Of a stretch of DNA of 64,000 bases, positions 1 to 11,286 are shown in pieces; the stretch's first letter is position 1; the number at the start of each line of letters is the position of its first letter. Origin of the DNA: Chlamydoabsidia padenii. Its lineage: Eukaryota > Mucoromycota > Mucoromycetes > Mucorales > Cunninghamellaceae. The notes below the pieces were generated by a model that ran no database searches, was not told the origin of the DNA, and saw only the letters and a list, made by a program, of their open reading frames with translations. A program made the position numbers and the translations under genes. The stretch covers positions 186,001-250,000 of the forward strand of contig JAIWND010000001.1 of assembly GCA_025330725.1 (NCBI GenBank), written 5' to 3'.

Positions 1-3000
1 CCATTTCTATTTGGTAAAGGATGTTGTGTGTTGCTGTTGCTGTTGTCCAAAGATATGATGTCTGCCGATTTCTGCTTGATGATCCGATGAGGTTGCCTAT
101 TTAATGTATGAGAGAGCTGGGTCTTGAGAGCGGCGATTTGGGTCTTGAGTTCAGTGACATTTGGAATATCGGACATGGATTGCGATGCTTTTTGTGAGGC
201 ATCGCGTAACTTGATCATTTCATCCTTCTGTTTAGTCAATTCATCCCGAAGTCGTTCGATTTCCTTGTCTTGGTGCTTGATCTTGTTGAGCGAAGTTACA
301 TATTCTTGTTCCAAGCCTTGCCGTTCCAGATGCCATTGTTTCCATTTCCCAGTATTGTCAGCCATACCACCAGATAAAGAATCCAATTGCTCGGCATGTT
401 CGTCTGCTTGATCGTATCGTTCAATCCAATTTCGCACCTGTGCTTCCAATTCGATGGCCTTTTCCTTGAGATGGGTTTTTTCTTCTTTTTGATGCGCCAA
501 ACTTTGAGTTAGTTCAACCACCCGAGTTTCCAGTTTGTAAGAGACCTCCTTAAAGTGAGATACCGATCGTGCTTCAGCCTTGATAACCACCAGTTGTTTG
601 CGAGCTTGACGTCGTCGAATACAAGATTGTAAGCGGACCACAAAGTGTCGCTTTGTTTGATATAGGCGGCGCACCAACCATCCACGTACCATACGCTGTA
701 TTTGTGTTGCGGCACCATGTTGTCGAGCCATAGCAAACTGCTTCTTCGTCAGCAAGGAGCGTACCGCCGTTTGAAGTTTGATAACAAATACCCGTCGTTC
801 GAGGAATGATTTACGAACAACATGCATACGCCAGTAGGATTGGATTACAGTTGCTGCCTTGGCTTTACGTAGTAGTTGGAGATTCATTTGACCAGATCTT
901 TTACGAGCCAATTGCTGTACCTTGAGGATAAATGATTGGATTTTCTTGTAACGTTGACGAGCCATATACCGACGCATGTTCTTTTGAATAAGAATAGCCA
1001 CTTCAGTCCATCGATCAGTCCGCAGTTTTTCCATGTATGCTAACTAGTTTAATGGAAGCATACGCAAAAGATTAGTATATGGGCATACTATTTGTTTGTT
1101 ATTGGGTTTTACCTGACCAGCCCTGAAGAAGATCTTTGTTAACCCAATCTGATATCGATCACCTTCAGTAACGTGAGCATCCAATATAGCGCCACAAAGT
1201 TTTCGATCATCCACTTTTCCCCGAGGTTGCCATTGGTCAGAGGGAACCAAAACATAATAGCGATCTACAAAATCATTGAATGTCCACCGGGTAGGATAAC
1301 CAGAGCAACTGATACGGATAGTTTCTAGTACACCACATGCACGCAGTTGAGCCAGCACCATATTTGAATCGAATTGCCAGGCCGCCTTTGCTTCATTGGG
1401 CTTGATACATCGGATATAATGCACATTGGTTTGGCCGATCGTCTCCATCAAGTTTATAAGTGACAGCTATTCAATAGGATAATGTATAAAGACAGTAGGT
1501 AAGTATATGGTAGTTATTTGTCTTTTTAAGATTGAGTCATTACCTTGAAGATGGAGCCAAGGGTAGGTTTCTTTGCCAAACTGAGCCGTTTTGGGCTATT
1601 GTTCTATGAGAATAAGAAGAGAAAAAAAAATTAGATATGACATATGAGGCTGATGATAAACAGTAGTTTCTATCTTACCGGAGATTCAGATCCACTATTA
1701 TTGTTGATGCTGTTGTTATTGTTATCTTGGATCATGTTCACCAAAAAGTTGAATTGAGCACCCTGAATTAAAGCCAAATGTTCATCAGGCACAGCATCTT
1801 TGTTCTTGTCCATGAACCCTTCGACATCGTATTGTACATCGTGAGCATAATGAGCAACGGTGAAGGCATTGTTAGAGAATCGAGGTTTCTTGAAGTAGGC
1901 TTGATAGGATGGAGAAGCAAACGCCTGATAGAGTTTGTTGCAAAACGCTTGATCGGTTCCAGATGGTAGTCGAGATTCCTAAAAGAGTAAAGTTAAAACA
2001 CAGCCAAGACACAGATATGCATATCCATTTACTTCATCCAAAAGTGACAAGATACCCATTTTTGCTTCGATCATTTCAATGCATTTCTGATTATCACTGA
2101 ATTCGATGAATTTCCAATTAATCTTTTCCCGGACATATTCTTCTTGTTCCAACTTGAATACATGTTGATTAAACTATAAAAAAAGAAAAAAAAGAAAATG
2201 TTAGTTGGAAGAGCAGAAGCACTACCTTGATTTTATTTGCTTTCAATTACCTGCTGTTGAAGTTTTTCGTTGGCATAATTGATACAGAATTGTTCAAAGG
2301 AGTTTTTCTTAAAGTGTTCAAAGCCATAAATATCCAAAACACCAATGAATGTAGCGACATTTTCAGAAGAGGAGGAAGAGAGGGTATCATTGACAATGTT
2401 GACTAGCCAATCAAACAGAGTAGAGTAGATATGCTTGGCCACAGAGTCACGCACGACTTGAGCTTGAGCAGGACTAAGGTTGGTGACAATTTTTTCGGAT
2501 CGAGTAGTGATTTGTCGCCGTACAATCCATTTCCGGAATTCCAAGGTCTTGATACCAAGTAGCTTTGTTGCTAAAAGTAAGCTTGGGTCATCTTCAGAGA
2601 TCATAGCATCCCCACGGCCAGTAATGCCAATGTTCCCCATATGTAAAAGTGCCGCCAATAGTTGGAAGAGTTGTGATTGAGTGTTTTTTGAAATCCCGAC
2701 TTTTTCCAGTGATTGTTGTGTCAAGTTGAATTCTTCAGTATCATCTACGCCAGGAATGGTACCAGTGCCGCTTTGGTTCAGGTAGTGGTAGTCGTTCCAG
2801 TTTTTTAGTCCAAGATGATCCCGTTCCTTTTTCGAAATACCAGAGCAAAGCTAGATGACAAAGAGATACAAAGAGTTAATAAATGGAAAGCATACAGTAC
2901 AATACATGGCTTTAACCTACCTGATAAAAGATATGGTAATTTCGTTCAGTTGCCGGTTGATAGATAAGTCGAGAGCGTTCCAATAAGTAAGTCTTGATCT

Positions 3001-3438
3001 TGGCACCAATGATGTTACACTCCTTGTCGAATTGAATCTATTAACAAATTATAAAGTTGCATAGGCAGTTAGTTTAGTAATTCATGCAAAAAGACAAGTT
3101 AATGACTTGCCTCGATATATTTCCCAAATCTTGAACTGTTGTCATTTCTTGTTGTTTTGGCATTTCCAAAGGCTTCCATGATAGGATTGGTCGCTACAAG
3201 TCGATAATAAAGTGAGTAACAATAGTCAGTTTCATGATGTATCTTTTCCATATCTTACCTAGTATTTGCTCTTCCACTTCAGTCATCCCCTGATTATTCT
3301 TGGCCTGTTTCGAAGTTGCTTCCTTGTCATCAGCAGTTGCAAAGTATCGCATAATGTATTTAGCACTGACTGTCTTCCCAGCACCACTATTAAATGCAAG
3401 AAGAGGGTCAATTAGTAACAATGATCAACATGACATCT

Positions 3439-3470
<32 letters not shown>

Positions 3471-4169
3471 CCTCACCTTTCACCTGATACAATGATGGTT
3501 TGATTTTGTTGTTGACGTATCATACATCGGTAGGCATCTTCAGCAAGAGCAAACAAGTGAGGGTCCAAATCACCACGACGACTTCCAGAGTATTGTTGAA
3601 TGATATCAGGGTCATAGAGTGATACACGGGCAAATGGATTGGCAGCGATCAATACAATACCAGAGTAAGTATAAATAATCCTGTTTTCATATCGAGTCCG
3701 GATAGTATGAAGAACTACAAGTAATAATAATAATAAAGAGCAAGTGAGTGAGTGAGTGATGTTTATTGTATGTCAGCTATATTTGTTTTACCTGAGGGTT
3801 CATTCAAATAACTAAGATTTGTGAGATCATCAGTTGATTCAAGTTTGGTGGGATTGCGAAGTGGTGGTAATGTTGATCCATTAGTTTTTTCGAGTTCCTT
3901 GTACGAAGCTTCAAAAACGTGTTCCTAAAGTATGAAGCAAGAGCATTAGTTTACGTGGTTTACATTACACTTTCACTATTCTGTAGTCTTCTTTTCTTCT
4001 TTGTTACCTTTGAATTAACTTGATCGTTTTGGAATACCAAAGTGACCACATCACCTACTTGTTTTGTCAGACAGGAAGCAGACACCCAACCTTCTTTATC
4101 GTCAGCAAACCATACTTTGGTATTTTTGGTATATAAGTCAAGCTGCTGTGGAAGTGGAGGTGTTACCAT
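1..4169 (-). CDS. MYO2: Class V myosin heavy chain (C-terminal part beyond left edge)
   Basis: Actin-based motor that carries vesicles and organelles to growing hyphal tips. The start ATG is at 4169 and the gene runs off the left edge, so tail and cargo-binding domain are not seen. In order: an SH3-like N-terminal segment, the motor domain with P-loop GESGAGKT (about 3370-3490), switch-2 region LDIYGFEHF (about 2310-2340), the actin-binding region [10 protein letters not shown] (about 1400-1420), then six IQ motifs between about 1020 and 570 (for example [10 protein letters not shown] and [15 protein letters not shown]) that bind calmodulin-type light chains, then a coiled coil to the edge. 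Six IQ motifs plus coiled coil fit class V, not class I or II. There are about nine short introns in the visible part. A poly-Asn/Ser insert lies near 1700. The symbol follows the yeast class V gene. Confidence 0.95.
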
Positions 4170-4955
4170 GTTGATTAGATTAGTGAAGAGTTGTGTACTG
4201 TATTATAAAAAAAAAAAAAGGAGAGGAAAGAAAGTGAATGAATTAGAATATAAAGGTGGAAGAAGGAAGGAAGGTAGGATGATATAAAGGGGTTATGGTT
4301 GGCGATGAAAGAAGGATTTAAAGGACAAGTATGTATACCTAGCACCAAAAACGAGTTTATGGTGATAGGGTTTATAGTCTAGTGTAATGTCCTAGGTGAA
4401 TGTATGCAAGGGTGATAAAAAAAAAAGTGAAAGAGGAGAGAGAGAAAGGGGTGAACTTGATCTTTGAAAGACAAAGAAAATTCATAAAATGTACATTATA
4501 ACTCCGATACGTCTTCTTTTGGTAATCATCCAATGGCCTGACAGGTCAAAAGAAATGTCTCTGAAATGCATAAAATTGACGTAACATGATCAATGCAGTG
4601 TATATCTTCATAAGACAAGATAATATTAAGTACCAAATAACATTTCCGATACTATCATACCACATTGTATTGTACGTATATGGTACGGTGAGTCAGGGGT
4701 TGCATGCATACATGATACTGTACAATACTGTACGTACAGTATATAGACATATTATATCCACGGTAATAAGACAATCAAGTAAAGTTGATGAAGAGTACAT
4801 ATGTATTTTATTATCATATAAAGGTAATTATTTATATATAATTAAAAGTTGATCTATTACTATCACCATAGAGTAAATTAAGGAGAAAGTCAAACGGTCC
4901 CACCATCCAACGTACCCCCCCGCTCCAAACGACATCTCGATGGCCAAAATAGAGT
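4170..4955. other. Intergenic: myosin promoter and Fmp32-like 3' flank
   Basis: No coding sequence recognised. It holds the 5' flank of the myosin gene and the 3' flank of the next minus-strand gene. AT-rich, with short TACGTACAGTATA-like palindromic patches near 4670-4745. No exact copy of the CGGGATTTGAA element. Confidence 0.5.
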
Positions 4956-5844
4956 CTATCGAAACATACGAAGGTAAGCCAAAAACAAAGCACCACCACC
5001 AGTCATGGTACCAATAAAGTATTGTAAGATTTGAAATTTGATTGCTTCCATTTGAGTCCGTAAACCAGCCAGTTCACTTTCGATCCTTGTATCAGTTTCC
5101 TTGATCTTGATTTCTTGAGCACTTGTTTCATCGCGAATTCTTCCTTTTTCAAGATTCAATTCCAGTCGTACATTGGCTTGTGTTCGTGTGATTTCTTCCC
5201 GTAATTTCTGTCGTAGTTTGTCCACTTCGTTTTGTAATCGTTCGTTTTCAGCACGCATCACCACGAATTCGTTCTTTTCCAATAATTGTAGTTCCGATTT
5301 CACTTGAGCAAAGTCCACCTTGTATGTATATACGGCCTATAAACAAAACAATAGTAAAAGTGAAAAAAGGTATTATTTAGTATGAGTCTTGTTCTTTTTT
5401 CCTTCTTCTTTCCCCTTACCTTTTCCTGTTCAGCCTTTGTTACCACACTATTCGTTAGATGAGTCATACTAGAGTAAAGAGGTATCACAGCTAGTTAGTA
5501 AACCTATCAGATCATCCCCTTCATTCATCCTGTCTTTACCTGTCCGAGATGACTTCTTGTAGCGACCCCATAATGGCTTGACTTTGTATCCGACTAAAGC
5601 CTTCATGTTCCAGTCGTTCAACAAACTTGAAGGTATCAAAGTGGAATTGGTTTTTTTGTTTTAAAAGACAAGTTGTATGTAAAGGTCGTGTGCGAGTGGT
5701 TGATGAAGTGGCTATGGATTTTAAAACTATCCCATAAAGACGATGGATTCGTCATATGAATATCGAGTGTCTTTATTTGTGCATTTCTTTTAAATCAATG
5801 TTTACTTGAATGGTGTGTTTACCTTGCAATGATCTGGACTTCAT
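4956..5844 (-). CDS. FMP32: Mitochondrial coiled-coil protein of the CCDC90/DUF1640 family (Fmp32/MCUR1-like)
   Basis: Inner-membrane coiled-coil protein; family members are linked to cytochrome oxidase biogenesis or to regulation of the mitochondrial calcium uniporter. Four exons give about 205 aa. The first exon codes only MKSRSLQ. After splicing, the N-terminus is rich in Arg, Ser and Thr and reads as a mitochondrial presequence. The family signature FDTFKFVERLEHEGF follows near residue 45, then a long charged coiled coil (exon at 5318-4956), then one C-terminal membrane segment ending at the RMFR terminus. Start at 5844 chosen because its GTAAAC donor joins in frame to an acceptor at about 5728. 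It is divergent with the mitoferrin gene across 445 bases. Family call is firm; the exact role is inference. Confidence 0.85.
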
Positions 5845-6186
5845 TTTTTTTATTTAGCTGGGTGTTCAATTCGAAAGAGAGAAAAGAAGAAGGGGATGAA
5901 ATTTGATTATCATATAATTGTATTTTCCCCCGCCCCACGAATTTCAATATCCGACGTCAACTCTCCATCATAGTGGTATATGTTACTCATGCCAATTTTC
6001 CATAGGCGAAACCATCCCCCTCCCTCCCCCAGCTCTACCAACCAATAGATTCTATCAAACCTACCAATATCTAATGTTTATTACTTCTCGTAAATCAATT
6101 ACCAAGACCATAGCTGACAGTAAATTTGACTTTATAGTCGAAGCATCGTACAATGTTTTGATCTACTGGTAATTTTGGTCACAGTG

Positions 6187-6197
6187 CGGGATTTGAA
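6187..6197 (+). promoter_or_regulatory. CGGGATTTGAA promoter element (mitoferrin)
   Basis: Exact copy, extended as GCGGGATTTGAAAA, 93 bases upstream of the mitoferrin ATG and in the same orientation. It lies in the divergent promoter shared with the CCDC90-family gene. Confidence 0.6.
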
Positions 6198-6289
6198 AAT
6201 ATTTGTTTTTTTCCAGCTGGGACAGATATAAAAAAAAAAACATTTCCCGGGAGCGCTTTTCTTTTTCCTTTTTGAACTTTTATGGTGTT

Positions 6290-7415
6290 ATGACTGAGCC
6301 CGTCGATGAATTCGAATATGACTACGAGTCACTTGGGGCTAACTCTACCGCAACTCAAAATGCTATTGCTGGGGCACTTGCTGGTATAGGTGAACATTGT
6401 CTAATGTATCCATTGGACAGCATTAAAGTAAGTATATGTGAATAATCATGCTTTTGATTCTCATTATCTCTCTTATATGACAGACGCGCATGCAAGTAGG
6501 TCAAACCTTGGGCTCAATGGCATCAGCGACTTCATACACTACTTCAACCAACTGGCTTCAAACGCAACGACAACTTTGGCGGGGTGTCTATTCTGTGGTC
6601 ATGGGTGCTGGACCAGCTCATGCTCTTCATTTTGCGACATACGAATTCTGTAAAGTACACTTTTATGGCTTCTTACAACAAGGAAGTTGGACTCGGGATG
6701 AAAACCTTCAACAACTTTTAGCAACAAGCTCTGCGGGTGCATGTGCTACACTGGCACACGACGTTATGATGACCCCCTTTGATGGTAAGGTTGTTTATAG
6801 GTTAATTATAGCTAATAGGAAATGATCGATGAATACTAACCTTATCTATTTTGTTTATTCATAGTTATCAAACAACGAATGCAACTCAAGGACTCGATAT
6901 ATCGTTCGGTTAGGGAATGCGCACGAACAGTTTATAGAAAGGAAGGGATCACAGCATTTTATATATCTTTACCAACCACACTGACAATGTCCATTCCATT
7001 CCAATCTATTCAATTCTCAACTTACGAACGATGCTTGTCTTTTTTGAATCCGGATGGACAATATGATCCGAAATCACATGTGGTAGCAGGTGCAGTGGCA
7101 GGGATAATTGCTTCATCAGTGACAGTAAGTAAATACGGTCGAACATACATCATCTTTATTAATCTCTCTTATCTATAGACACCATTAGACGTTATCAAGA
7201 CTTTATTACAAACAAGAGGATTATCAACGGATATTCGGATACGAAACTGTAGTGGATTTTGGGAAGCAGCAAAGTTAATATCTGGACAATATGGCTATCA
7301 AGGATTCTTTAGGGGCTTTAAACCAAGAATATTGACTCATATGCCGGCCACTGCTATCAGTTGGAGTGTCTACGAATACTTTAAATGGTTTTTATCAAGA
7401 AACAACAAAAGCTAA
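6290..7415 (+). CDS. MRS4: Mitochondrial carrier, mitoferrin type (iron import)
   Basis: Inner-membrane carrier that brings ferrous iron into the matrix for heme and Fe-S cluster synthesis. Four exons (6290-6427, 6484-6784, 6865-7124, 7179-7415) give 311 aa, normal for the family. Three carrier repeats are visible with signatures PLDSIKTRMQ, PFDVIKQRMQ and PLDVIKTLLQ, each followed by the second helix. The segment GAGPAHALHFATYE in the second helix region is typical of mitoferrins (Mrs3/Mrs4, SLC25A37/28) and separates them from other carriers. The acidic N-terminus is short. The start is the only ATG that fits the first repeat. One mitoferrin is seen here; paralogues elsewhere cannot be excluded. 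Confidence 0.93.
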
Positions 7416-7800
7416 CTGATCACCAATTAATCACCAATAGAACAACAACAGCAATAACAACAACAATATCATTATCATCATTATCATCACCATTATCAAT
7501 ATGATCCACCCATACATTTGTCTTTTTATTTAGAATAGATAGTCCCACCCTCCTTTTTTTTTTTTTATACATTATAGATATTAGTAGCTACCATTATATG
7601 ATTTTATTGTTTTATATGTCTTGTCTTGGATATACTTTGACATTCATACTACATTATTCTCTACTATTACTTTTGTACTATAGACCAAACTAATAAAACA
7701 CATTTACACACATAATATAATAACATCCATTTGGGGGAAGAGGGAAGGGGGGGTATAAATAATAATTGCTATACTATGTGGAAAAGGGGAATGACACCAA
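7416..7800. other. Convergent intergenic region
   Basis: Lies between the 3' end of the mitoferrin gene and the 3' end of the small minus-strand gene. Contains CAA/CAT-rich simple sequence (about 7440-7500), a T-run near 7553, and AATAAA-like polyadenylation sequences (near 7690). No gene seen. Confidence 0.5.
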
Positions 7801-8324
7801 TCATGTTGAAGAAGAAGGTCTCAACCAGTAAGATTTAGCAAGTCGTTCCAAACCAAGATTTGTTTCGATTTCGGTCAGAGTAGATACGGCAGATAGTAGT
7901 GTCAACTTTCTATACAAGTAAAAGTATTAGTTTGAGCACAAGAGTCATTTTATTCCAACTTACTGATCCAATAGTAGGTCCAATGTTTTCTGGGTCTTTT
8001 CGAGATTTTGGTAAGTGAGTTTCGCATGAGTATCCACCTGTAAGAACTGTTTCGCCGTTTTCATTGTTTCTTCATGACTAGCCACTTGAAGTCCCTATGT
8101 ATAAAATAATGCTTAGCAAAAGTATCAAACCACTGTCAATATGTCCCACCACTGTTTTCCCTGTTTACCTTTAAGCAAGTGGCCCAGTCATCCATAGTAT
8201 TATCCGCTTGATAGTGACATTCATCTTTGGTCATCCAAGTATCATCGTTGGCGAGACTTTTTATATTATTTAAACTTCGGAAGCTATGGGATGGTGTAAT
8301 AGTTGAAGTCGATTGTTTGGACAT
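7801..8324 (-). CDS. Small coiled-coil protein, unrecognised (131 aa)
   Basis: Three exons (8324-8169, 8094-7964, 7909-7801) join in frame to give 131 aa; all four splice sites are conventional. The N-terminal 30 residues are Ser/Thr-rich and look disordered. Residues about 45-110 are heptad-like and leucine-rich (for example LTYQNLEKTQKTLDLLLDQK), then the chain ends KSYWLRPSSST. No catalytic motif, signal or membrane segment is visible. Size and helical layout resemble small subunits of complexes such as DASH or BLOC-1, but I could not match it to any, so that is only a suggestion. An exact promoter element lies 40 bases upstream, which supports a real gene. Confidence 0.7.
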
Positions 8325-8363
8325 TGAGCAGTGTGAGAGAGAGAGAGAGGTGCTATAGAAGTT

Positions 8364-8374
8364 TTCAAATCCCG
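8364..8374 (-). promoter_or_regulatory. CGGGATTTGAA promoter element
   Basis: Exact copy on the minus strand (TTCAAATCCCG on plus), 40 bases upstream of the ATG of the 131-aa gene and oriented with it. Confidence 0.6.
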
Positions 8375-9218
8375 CATGGGCCTGGTATCATAAAAGTTGG
8401 GTCCTTCTACTTTTTTCTTTTTTCTTTCTTCTTCTCCTTAACTTTGAATATAACTTGCGTATAATCTAACTTGACTTTTATATATTGATGGCATTAATGA
8501 CATTCTGGATCCTGTAGTGGACAATGAATGGTACCTTTATCATTTACAATTTAACGGACTGATAAGGTACTTGTATCTTACATTGAAAACTCTTCCCTTA
8601 CTCAAACTTCTCAAAACACAATACCAGGTAATAAAAAGCAACAGTTAACTCGACTCGACTCATTCCTTTATACACTTCAAGACATATTAGCCCAAATCCT
8701 TTTCCCTCGCTTGAATGGCCTTGTCTTTTACATTAGATAATTGGTGCGGCTAAAACATTCAACACAGAAGAAGGTAAAGCACGATTATACACTCACTACC
8801 CAATGACATCATTTGGAAACAGGTCAGTGTTTACAAGATACGCACAGACTAATCATACAAGGCTTTGACGGCCCATGATCGGTATGCACCATGTGGATTG
8901 ATGATAAACGACAATCACGCTTCACCAGCACAACAGCACCGACCTTTTTGAATCGATCGACCTGGCATCCCTAGTATATCATTAGTTTACATTCCTCCCT
9001 CCCTTCTTAATGGCACAGGTTGTACCATATAATAAAGTATTTGTTTATGATTAAACTATATGATGTAATGTAATGCAAAATGTGGAAGACTATTTATTAA
9101 ACCGGATGTATGTGGATTAAAAAAAAAAAAAGAGAGATGGGGTGTGGGGTATATGATTTTATTTAATGGTACCAGCCCATTAAAGTAAACTACTATATAA
9201 ACAAACTATAAACTACAA
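8375..9218. other. Intergenic, no gene seen
   Basis: Pyrimidine-rich sequence around 8400-8450, a scatter of stop codons in all frames and an A-run at about 9119-9131 near the 3' end of the F-box gene. No convincing exon or RNA gene. Confidence 0.4.
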
Positions 9219-9887
9219 TTAAGAGGATGCGGCAATGGTGGATAGAGGTAATCGCATGCTGGTAACTTGTAAAGAGTAGGATAAAGGGACGGGTGCCAAT
9301 GATAGTTTCTTATCAGCTTTTGAGTTGGGTGATTCCAATCTTGTTAATGAGGCGTCCAATTGGCATAGAGCATTGTCCACCGAGATTTGTACAGTTTTTC
9401 CTTCAGTCATTCCTTTTTCCAACGGGATGGTGAAACCATGTTGTGACAAGTAGTTGATTTTCTTTGTTGTGGATGCAGCATGTTCAATCATGGGTTGTTT
9501 ACGAAGTAATGAGCAGTGAATGTTGCGACGATGATCATACATAGTGTTGATAGTAATAGGATCCATGGGGATAGTGTATTGTACTGTTTTGGTGATAGGA
9601 TCGAATTGTTGAGGTTGTGCTTGAGCTTGACCGAGATGAATCTATTTTTTAAAAAAAAAGGAAGGAGTTAGGACAATTGAAATAATACATATGCATGATA
9701 GTCAAAAAAAACTTACCAAAACACCAAATTCATCTTTTAACGACCCAGTTTTAATACGACGTTCGATTTCGGATAGACAAAAGACTTGCAGTAATTTGGA
9801 AGTACGTTCAGCACGGATCAAATCCTTGATGGGTAAGAATTCAAGAATGATTTGAGTGATTTCGGGAGGGAATACAGCGAGATCCAT
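9219..9887 (-). CDS. F-box protein (197 aa)
   Basis: Likely substrate adaptor of an SCF ubiquitin ligase. Two exons (9887-9717 and 9641-9219) give 197 aa. The F-box is at the extreme N-terminus: FPPEITQIILEFLPIKDLI, followed by a conserved-looking RTSKLLQVFCLSEI segment that would contact Skp1. The remaining ~140 residues carry no WD40 or leucine-rich repeats that I can recognise, so the substrate is unknown. The start ATG gives the F-box almost at residue 5, a common layout. A partial promoter element (GCGGGATTT, 9965-9973) lies about 75 bases upstream. Confidence 0.82.
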
Positions 9888-11286
9888 TGTATATATTATA
9901 GTTTGCAGAAGAAGATAGTGAAGTGTAGAAGGAAGAAAAGGAAAGAATAAAGATTTTCTGACGTGCGGGATTTCTATTTTTATAGTTTTCTTAATTTGAA
10001 ACCCAGGAATAAGATTCTATCCCCGCCATCGATCAAGCCATATCACAGAAACCACCTCTATCAGGAGACAAATTATATCACACTAATATCAAGGAATCAA
10101 TCATTTTAAATGTAGTAATCTAGCTTTTTTTTTTTCCCTCTCTCTTCTCCTTCGGGGAGATCATGCAACTTATGATTCTGATCATCCCACTATCATTAGG
10201 TTGATCAAAGTACATCATCATCATTAATGACGATGAATATAGAAAAAAAAAAAGAACTCCTGACTCTGCCATCATCCCAGCATCCAGTAATCTATCAACA
10301 TCAACCAATTGATATTGGATGATATCCTAATTAGGAACACCAACACCGCTCCACTGACGTAGGGGAACTGGTACTCCGCTGCAGGGCCCTTCTTTATCAA
10401 GGCTTTAGTCCTGCGGAATACGAAATGGCAATATCGGAATCGGAGTGGAGAGCTTTTTCTTCCCCTCGTCATTGGCGGAACCCTGTGGTGGAGAGACGAT
10501 ATATTCAAAGATAAGAAGGGTTTCAACTTTGCCGTTCCTGGTTTTAATATTTAAATCCCGCCACTTTTTTTTTTTTTTTTTTTTTTTTTTTAGTTTCTAA
10601 TCTGTGGGGTACATGTGAATGGTGATGGGACCGATAGGTAGCTTCAAATGGGATTTCTGTCAAATCAAATTTATCCGTTGTAGGACAAATGAGAGACCCA
10701 TGACGCTGTAAAGTTTTCCTTTATACATATCACATCAATAATATCATCGACAACAAGAATGAGGTTTTTTTATTTTATTTATTTATTAATTAAAGGTATC
10801 AACAACACTAATGTAAAAGATCTATTTCTATTTCTATTTTATTCCATCCTATCGTAAGATCTGGTTCTTCATATCATTTTGAGTGACTTTTACCAAGAGA
10901 ATCGTCATGGTCCGAGTATCGATCGTTCCTACCACCGAAAAAAGAAAGTTCATACCAATATTCTAGCCTTGTGCTTATGGTTTAGTATGTTTGGTTTGTA
11001 TGATAGTTACCTTTTTATATCCACAAGAAAAGTTGTAGGATTGTACACCATCTTTGGAGCAAGACTAGAATCTATAAAAAGGGATATAAAGGTGATTAAA
11101 CCAAAGCAAGTGTTGTAGCTTGAATCAATTGTTCCATTGTTGACAGTATAAAAGACTGTAACGCAAAAGGAGAGGAAAGAGAGCGACAAATGGCGGGAGT
11201 TAAAATGTTCTGGCACTTTATGCTTTATGTTTATTGGTAAAATAAAAAAGTGTATACAATATTCTATGTAGTCTCAGTACCCAAGT
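9888..11286. other. Long intergenic region with an orphan promoter-element variant
   Basis: No convincing gene in 1.4 kb. Short open frames on both strands lack ATG starts or family resemblance. A minus-strand variant of the promoter element (TTAAATCCCG, 10551-10560) sits next to a ~25-base T-run (about 10567-10591), the same arrangement seen at real promoters, but no gene follows on the minus side that I can support. The right end contains the 3' flank of SHQ1. Confidence 0.45.

Noticed and set aside
7440..7500. CAA/CAT-rich tract as a coding repeat.
   Set aside because: It lies after the mitoferrin stop codon and has stops in every frame; it is 3'-UTR simple sequence.
10120..10526. Minus-strand frames below the 10551 element variant.
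   Set aside because: The longest lacks an ATG near the element and reads as random composition.
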